This document shows positions 57,715 to 64,000 of a DNA stretch of 64,000 bases, piece after piece. The notes below the pieces were generated by a model, which was not told the origin of the DNA, made no database searches, and was given only the letters and a program-made list of their open reading frames with translations. The DNA lies in NCBI GenBank assembly GCA_035772735.1, contig JASDFA010000027.1:152394001-152458000 (forward strand). The letters run 5' to 3'. Both the position numbers and the translations under genes were made by a program. The number at the start of each line of letters is the position of its first letter. The stretch's first letter is position 1. The stretch is from Datura wrightii. Taxonomy: Eukaryota; Streptophyta; Magnoliopsida; Solanales; Solanaceae.

Positions 57715-59985
57715 TTTCATGACCCGAACGTACACCCGGATCGTAAACACAGGACAAGGAGCCCCGAGAGACCCCAAGTCAACCTATGACATGACCATAC
57801 ATCTAATTCATTCACATAAGCGGAAGACTTAACATAAGGAAATGAAATCATGACATCACAACGGAGAAAAGATAATACATCATACATATATGACGATTGA
57901 ATACAACTTATAGTCTGAAAAGCCTCTTGTCATGAAAGACCGATTGATGGAAAAACACCCCCTACTAACCCTACAATACTGAAACTTAAAGAGAATAATA
58001 GAGTATAAACATATGGCCTTCAGAATATGAGGACTCACCAAATGAGCGGATAGCAAACTCTGAAGAGCTACTGAGGAGGGTAAGCTTGAGAGCCAGGTCC
58101 TGTATCATGAAATGATACCGCATAGAAAGTATGAGATCAGTACGTGGAATGGATCGAGTATGCAAGGTAAGTGAAAAGAACATACTAAATATATAAAACT
58201 CATAAATTATTAAAAGAGTAGGACATCATGCTCATATCGTAAACATTGTAACATAACATAAGGCTCAAGGTTTTCAAATATTCGTAATACAAAGGTAATG
58301 ATAATCATAGGAGAAAAGATTTACTTATCATAGATTGAACCAAAAATACATAATCATAAACATGCATAAATCATGAGGAATAGTGGGAGATTCTCTTAAC
58401 CGATATACCCCATATGAGCACACATGAAGTCTGACTTGTAAACCTAGTCGGGAGGTTGTCCGTACCTTGCCAAGGGTAGAACCATGAAGGGCGTGATATC
58501 ACCATGAAAAAGGGGCCTATTGGGCTGGGGACAGTCACAAAGTAGGTCCCAATATACCTACGGTGGCACATAGTTTATGAGATCTGGGGCTTAACATGAG
58601 CCCCGAACCTACTCGGTGTTCGATACTACTCCCAAAACATATATAGTGCTCATAGTATAACATGAATGAATTCATTGGCTGGTTAAACCATGATAACCAT
58701 AAACATACTTGTACATATGTGAACTAGCCATGAAACAAGGCCCGTGAGTTGGCTAAAACATAATTCATAAATCATAAGGTTCATACATACTTGTAGATCA
58801 TGCATATGGCTTGAAATTCATGAAATCATGATGGGTAATTGATTAAATCCACAATTTAAATCATAATTCATGCTGGGCTTGTAAATATCATTAATGAAAA
58901 AGTAGATCATAAATCGATTCACCATGAATCATGCATAATTAGGCTTAATTCCATAAAAATCAAAATCGATAACATTATAAATAATTTAAATAATAAATGA
59001 TTGTCAAAACCAATAGAATATGATAAGATTCTAAAATTACAAAGCCCATTAACAATCATTGATTTTTTATATAAACGTACTTCAAAACCAAATAAACTTT
59101 TAATAGAATTTTCATGAAATCGTAGAGAATGGGCATGGGTATGGAAGAAAACACCAATTGATTGCCTTACATACGTGAAAACAACTGATTCTTAATTTCC
59201 CTTGAATGCCCAAGAAGGAATTGGTAGAATTTGAAGAGGAAAGCCTTGAATCACCCATGAACACCTCTATATACTCTTGCATGCATGAATAAGGACTTAG
59301 AATAAATTATCCCTCTAAAAACCCACGTTTCCTAGGCTAAAACGATATAGTTTAGGGTCTCATAGATTGAAAAAGTTGAAAATTCCCTTAATAAATCTTT
59401 CCTGAAAACTATCCAAATCGGTCCAACGGGTCATAAGAATTAGTCGTTGGAAGAAACGACGACCCGTTGTATGGCCCGTTGTGACCACTGCTGAGGCTAG
59501 CCTCCGGAACCAAACCACATATGGACTGGCCAACTCGTTGTTTGAACCAACGGGTCATCAAGTCGATCATTGTTTTCCCCTTCACAAATCTGTACCTCCT
59601 GACCACGAGCCTCACCACGACTCGTGGTTGCTTCCAATGAGTCGTGGTCTCGATTCGTCACATGCAATGGAAATTCTTGAAACCAAACAACGACCGGCGA
59701 CCACGGGTCGTCACTACTCACCACAAGTTGTTGGTGGTATCCTCAACTGCTAAGCCCCGCCTCTCCTACGACTGATAATAATGACTCATTCTTCTGAGAA
59801 ATGAGTCGTTGGGTCGGCCATTGCTCCACTTCCACCAGAACTTCCCACACCACGACTTCATACAATGACCCGTGGTTTCATACCATGAGTCGTCACGCCA
59901 CCTGTTCTGTGATATTTTTTCCAATTTCAGCAATTTTCAACTTTTAACTCCCGAGTCTACTCCGAGGCACTTTCAGGGTATTACA
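57715..59985 (-). repeat. 5' LTR of element D
   Basis: On the minus strand it starts TGTAATACCCTGAAAGTGCC at 59985 and ends GGGTCATGAAA at 57715, 2.27 kb. U3 (59420-59900) carries ACGACTCGTGG, ACGACCCGTTG and ACGGGTCGTC words. The TATCATTTCATGATACAGG module is near 58100. Confidence 0.88.
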
Positions 59986-60609
59986 AAAAGGCTAGTAGTG
60001 ATGTAGTGAAAAAAAGGTGAAAAAAGGAAAAGCGTAAGTAAAATAAGGGTGAACAATGAGGAAAAAGTGGTGGACTAGAAAGATGAAAAATATCTTAAAA
60101 GTTCTTGGAATTGGTAGTCACTATCAAAGAAAAATCATTCCTAACCATCCCTTAGCCGACATTACAACAAAGAAATGTCCTTATGATCTTGATCTCTTGT
60201 AGTTTAAGTGTACATAAAGGGCAAGCTTATGGTAGGTTGCATATGTATGATACATCTTTTTTGTATGTGAGTGTGCCTTACTTATATCGTTCCATACTTT
60301 GCTTTGATAACTTGAGAGAGGAACATCACTAAATGTGAGGGGCATAATGTTCTAAGTATGTGTACTATATGTTGCATGTTTTTATTTAATCATATTGGCC
60401 CTGTTTAGAAATAGTGAGTCGGTTATAGAAGTTGTGGAGTCTTGAATGTGAAAACTCTATATGTGTTTAATATGAACTGCTTGAGTGGATGAACCACTTC
60501 ATCGTTTGTTCTCTGTTAGTTGTTTGAGTGTGAAATTATGGAGGTGGTAAGTGATGAGAAAATATGAGTTTGTGCAGAGAGCTGAGGATTGTTTAAGGAC
60601 GAACAATGG
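59986..60609 (+). other. 3' untranslated stretch of Athila-type element G
   Basis: The stretch resembles 41690-42478 of element E: a purine-rich start (GTGAAAAAAGGAAAAGCG), ATTACAACAAAGAAATGTCC, and AAGGGCAAGCTTATGG. It ends with a GGACGAACAATGG phrase just before the PPT. There is no coding content. Its upstream part was displaced by the insertion of D. Confidence 0.75.
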
Positions 60610-60625
60610 TTTAAGTGTGGGTTGG
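60610..60625 (+). promoter_or_regulatory. Polypurine tract of element G
   Basis: TTTAAGTGTGGGTTGG abuts the LTR start TGATGTTGGGC at 60626. It is the same motif as in element E. Confidence 0.8.
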
Positions 60626-62232
60626 TGATGTTGGGCATATTGTTATGCCTATTTGCCATGTTTTTACCCATATTTTTCCTTTTTCAGAGTTCATAATCCT
60701 TATAAAATGTATGAATTCAAATTTTCTTGTGTCGTGTGAGCTAATGAATGTTTCTAGATGTTTTGAGTAGGAAACGAAGGAAAAAGGACCCAAAAATGAC
60801 TCAAGGTGTGAATAAGAAGAGTTTGCAAAAGTCGGCCTGAGGCTATGGCTGGTGTGGAACACCCAACACTTATATTTTAGATAAAATACACCAAAATTGG
60901 TGCTATGCATTGTGTGGGGTTCCAGGTACCTTAGCTTCAGAGATGAGAATTTTACTAACACCTTAGCAAGATGGATGGTGTGGAGCCCAGAAGCATTCCA
61001 GACTTAGGAAATTTTCCTAACATTCTAGTGCTATGGTGATAGTGGGGCGCCAAAAAGGTCTTGACGCTCAATAATTTGACTAGCACTCTGGTGCTATGGT
61101 GATAGTGGTGTGCCAAAGGTGTTCAGAAGTGTAGAAATTTGGCTAACTCATTAGTTCTATGATGAGAGTGGGTGGCCCCAGGCCAATCTTCAGAGTAAAT
61201 TTGACTAACTCTGTGCTGCTATACATGGGGCGGCGCGCCAGATCCTCGTGGACTAGATTTTGCTAATTTTAATCTCAATTACTTGAGGGAAAAGCATCAT
61301 TTTAAGGCTTACCTATATATATAACATCTAGGGCATTTCTAGCATATCGATTATCATATCGTTCATCATTTTGAAGCTTGTAATGTAGCTTTTTGTATGA
61401 GAGATAAGTTCTACATAGGTTTCTTATTTTCTTTCTTGTTTTACTATAGATGATGATGTTATCTTTGTTTTTGTGATTGTCTATGAGTGGCTAAATCCCC
61501 ATTCTAGGGTTTTGGCCATAGTTGATTGTTGAAGTTAGATAGACTGATTAATACTAGTTTGATTCTTCATTGAAGGTTGTTTATATTTACTTGTTTTAAT
61601 TACTTATTCAGTAGCTTGATCAACTTGTTAGTAAATCTGTTGGATTTTGGTTGAACATGCGAAAGGGAATCGAAAGGGTTAAAAGTAAATATAAAATAGA
61701 AATTCAAATATCCTTTGGCCTATTAGTTGAAGGTTTAAATTTGATAAGGATAGCAATATAACCTTTGACCTTATTTAGTTGGAATATAAGTAGGCATAAT
61801 CGTCGTTTCATGTTTCTCCTGCGATCATAGGGATATAGGCGTTAGGTTAATGAGATAGTTCTTGGATACTCGGGAGAGTGGTAAGAAATGGGATAGTAAC
61901 ATGAAACTAGCAACCTTAGGAGGAATCAATATAGTGTAATCATGTCTTCGGAACTCAACCTGATATGAAAGTGCCAATTCCTTAGATTTTCATCATCATT
62001 TGAAGTACAAACAAATTTTCAACAATCTTAGTTCTTAAAAAATTTTATATTTTAAGTTCATAGTTTAATTCTTCAAACAAATTCTCTATTTTATCTTTTT
62101 TTTTGAATAGAGAAATAAAGTAATAACCTTAAAATGATTGATCTGACAAGTCTCTAAGGGATCGATAATCGGGACTTCCAGTCCTATATTACCTGATGAC
62201 CACGTGTGCTTGCATGCACTTAGGAGACATCA
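60626..62232 (+). repeat. 3' LTR of Athila-type element G
   Basis: It runs TGATGTTGGGCATATT ... GGAGACATCA, 1.6 kb. U3 (about 60830-61260) is a run of five to six imperfect modules of about 60-70 bases, each with CTAACACC..GGTGCTATGG..GGTG and often GGCGCGCCA or a decayed form. A TATATATATAA TATA box is at 61314. Confidence 0.83.
61314..61324 (+). promoter_or_regulatory. TATA box in LTR G
   Basis: TATATATATAA is followed by CATCTAGGGC. The same arrangement is seen at 8468 and 9130 (LTR fragment copies) and at 63010 (LTR H). Confidence 0.6.
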
Positions 62233-62466
62233 ATTCCTTATAGTTATAATGTGATGATTGTTTATGGACAATTATGAATAGCTTGGATGAACATAATGAA
62301 TGGAATGATGAAATGACTTAAGAGAATGGTGGGTGTGCAGCTAAGTCAAGCTACTACCAAGGTAGTACCACTACAACAGAACAAATTCTGCTATGGCGTG
62401 ATCCTGGAAGCGGTCGAGTGACCACAACAACGAGGCCCAATCTAGTGAGCAGGCCTGCTGGCACCC
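62233..62466 (+). repeat. L-type LTR fragment between LTRs G and H
   Basis: The fragment aligns along its whole length, with moderate divergence, to 28465-28697 inside LTR L (ATTCCTTATAGTTATAATG, GAGAATGGTGGGTGTGCAGC, CGAGGCCCAATC). Both Athila-type LTRs abut it directly, so G and H seem to have inserted into one older L-type LTR. Confidence 0.75.
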
Positions 62467-63912
62467 TGATGTTGGGCAAATTCTTATGCCCATTTTCCGT
62501 ATTTTTACCCATATTTTATCTTATTTTGAGATCATAATCCTTATGAATTGCATGATTTTAGGTTTTTGTGTGTCTTACGAGCTAACAAGTGTTTTTAGAT
62601 GTTTTGAGAAGGAAACCAAGGAAAAAGGACCTCAAAATGATCCAAGGTGTGAAGGAAGAAGAATTTCTAGCTAGCTGGCGTGGTATGCTAGAACCCCATA
62701 TTCTAAGAAGATTATGGTCAAGGTGGTGCGTTGGGTGGTGTAGTGCTCCAAAGCTTGAACTTTAGAGGAATTTTTGCTTAACACCTTGGCGAGGTGAGTG
62801 GAGTGGCGCGCCAGAAGCATTTCGGACTTAGGAAATTTCTCCAACACTTTGGTGTTTTGTATGGAGTGGCGCGCCAAGCTTAGAACATCAGAGAATTTGA
62901 CTAACACCTTGGTGCATTGGATGGTGCGGCGCCCAGGTGCTATCCGTGACAAATTTTCATGTTTAAAAGCTGCACTTTTCAAGGGAAAAAATTCATTAGC
63001 TTCGAGGCTTATAAATATAATATCTAGGGCGTTTTGTTAGCTATTATTAATCATATTGATCACTTTGTATGTAGTTCTTCAAGGAAGAGACAAGTTCATT
63101 TTGTAGGTTTCTTCTATAACTTATGTTTTTTATTTGAATGATGAATGCTTTAGTTTTCTGCTTGAACATTAGTGGCTAAACTTTTTTGGGGGGTTTTGGC
63201 CATAGCAGATGGTTGATTTTTGAAAGTTTTTTTATGCTAGTTCTTCATTCTTCGTTTGAATGTTTTTTATACTTACTTATTTTCATTGCTTATTCATTAG
63301 ATTGATCACCTGTATAATCTATTGGCTTTTGATTGAACTCAGGAGAGAGAACCAAAAGGGTTAAAAGTAAGTCTAGAATAGGTTTCAATGACTCTTGGTC
63401 AATGGGTTCAAGATAGATTTCATTGTTAAGGACAGAACATACCCCTCAACCCCATTCAGTTCAATACATGTAGCCACAACCATAGTCTCATGCTTCTCCT
63501 GCGACAATAGGGATATAGGTGTTAGGGTTCATGGGATAGTTCTTGGATGTTCGGGAGAATGGAAAGAAATGGGATTATAACTTGCAATTAGAAACCTTAG
63601 GAAGAGTTAGTCTAGCATATTAAAGTCTTAAAACTTATGTTGAAGCAGAAATGCCAATACCCTATATTCTGTCGTCATTTGAATTACAACATTTATGAAA
63701 AAACGTCCAAATCATTAGTTAATTTACTTTTCAAGTTTAGTAGTATAATCTCCAATCCATTCCCTATTTTTATTTGTGTTTTTAGAATAGTGAAATGAAG
63801 TGCTAACCTGAAGCAATTATTCTGACATTTCTCTAAGGGATCGATAATCGGGACTTCACTGTCTTATATTACTTGATGACCATGTGGGCTTACATATGCT
63901 TGGGTGACATCA
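62467..63912 (+). repeat. 5' LTR of element H
   Basis: It runs TGATGTTGGGCAAATT ... GGGTGACATCA, 1.45 kb. U3 modules at about 62680-62935 (three to four copies) contain GGCGCGCCA twice and CTAACACCTTGG. TATAAATA is at 63010. The end phrase (GGGATCGATAATCGGGACTT) is shared with LTR G. Confidence 0.83.
63010..63017 (+). promoter_or_regulatory. TATA box in LTR H
   Basis: TATAAATA is followed by TAATATCTAGGGCG, the same position relative to the modules as in LTR G. Confidence 0.6.
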
Positions 63913-63918
63913 AGTTGT

Positions 63919-63935
63919 TGGCACCTTTTCGGGCA
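63919..63935 (+). promoter_or_regulatory. Decayed primer binding site of element H
   Basis: TGGCACCTTTTCGGGCA lies six bases after the LTR end and resembles the Asp-type TGGCGCCGTTGCCGGGGA with several changes and one missing base. Confidence 0.6.
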
Positions 63936-64000
63936 CTTGAATATTGAGTAGGTAGGATTTTTATTCCACTATTCTACATTATACATTTGTTTGTTAGTTG

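Larger units (their letters stand above)
55271..59985 (-). mobile_element. Element D: internally deleted Tekay-like element
   Basis: From the right on the minus strand: complete 5' LTR (59985-57715), PBS, leader, gag and protease, then directly an LTR fragment. RT, RNase H, integrase, PPT and the start of the 3' LTR are gone in one deletion of several kilobases. The right flank (59986 onward) is an Athila-type element, so D inserted into element G. Confidence 0.83.
62467..64000 (+). mobile_element. Element H: 5' end of an Athila-type element
   Basis: This is an LTR followed by a decayed Asp-type PBS and the first bases of the leader; the rest lies beyond the window. It belongs to the same family as G. 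Confidence 0.72.

Noticed and set aside
52967..62232. F and G as the two halves of one Athila element split by D
   Set aside because: Strand and order would fit, but the LTR-like sequence before F (52967-53690) does not resemble LTR G, so common origin is not supported.
62671..62982. 103-codon minus-strand frame with repeated HST/ARHS peptides
   Set aside because: It arises from the repeated U3 modules of LTR H and is not a gene.

Overview
The window looks like heterochromatic DNA from a large, repeat-rich plant genome. Almost all of it is LTR retrotransposons nested in one another, and no host gene is visible. The chromovirus-type polyproteins and the LTR ends (TGTAACACC...GGGTCGTGACA) resemble, from memory, Tekay/Del-type Ty3-gypsy elements of Solanaceae. 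That taxonomic guess was not tested by any search.

Two superfamilies dominate. (1) Tekay-like chromoviruses have LTRs of about 2.2 kb, a PBS for initiator tRNA-Met (TGGTATCAGAGC), a PPT of the AAGGGGGAGATAT type, and gag-PR-RT-RH-IN ending in a chromodomain-like tail. Copies are A (1-5683, +), A2 (5684-8205, +), J (about 8650-13091, +), K (14618-27768, +), B (31003-47983, -), C (47984-52966, -) and D (about 55271-59985, -). L (27769-31002, +) is a different gypsy lineage. M (17069-21167, -) is a 4.1 kb solo LTR. (2) Athila-like elements have an Asp-tRNA-type PBS and a TTTAAGTGTGGGGT PPT. Copies are E (34058-43886, +), F (52967-about 55270, +), G (59986-62232, +), H (62467 to the window end, +) and an LTR fragment at 8206-8650.

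Layout: A sits in the 3' end of A2, and A2 abuts an Athila-type LTR fragment. That fragment is fused to J's integrase, and the fusion has been tandemly duplicated (2 x 662 bp). About 0.8 kb of unassigned AT-rich DNA (13092-13877) follows. Next is a nest: an N U3 scrap, then a K1 U3 fragment, then element K, whose 5' LTR is split by solo LTR M. K's truncated 3' LTR runs into L. B lies in L's protease region, and E lies in B's integrase with a perfect TGGGC target duplication. B's gag leader is fused to the middle of C's 3' LTR. F, D, G, an L-type LTR scrap and H fill the rest.

The most interesting unit is E. Its LTRs differ by only about 30 substitutions plus one 37-bp deletion. It keeps gag-protease (two in-frame stops) and a fully open 397-codon ORF in the env position, but has lost RT, RNase H and integrase. 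It therefore looks like a recently mobile, non-autonomous Athila derivative that must be moved by another element's pol. All Tekay-type coding regions are broken by stops, frameshifts and loss of catalytic residues, many consistent with C-to-T decay at methylated cytosines.
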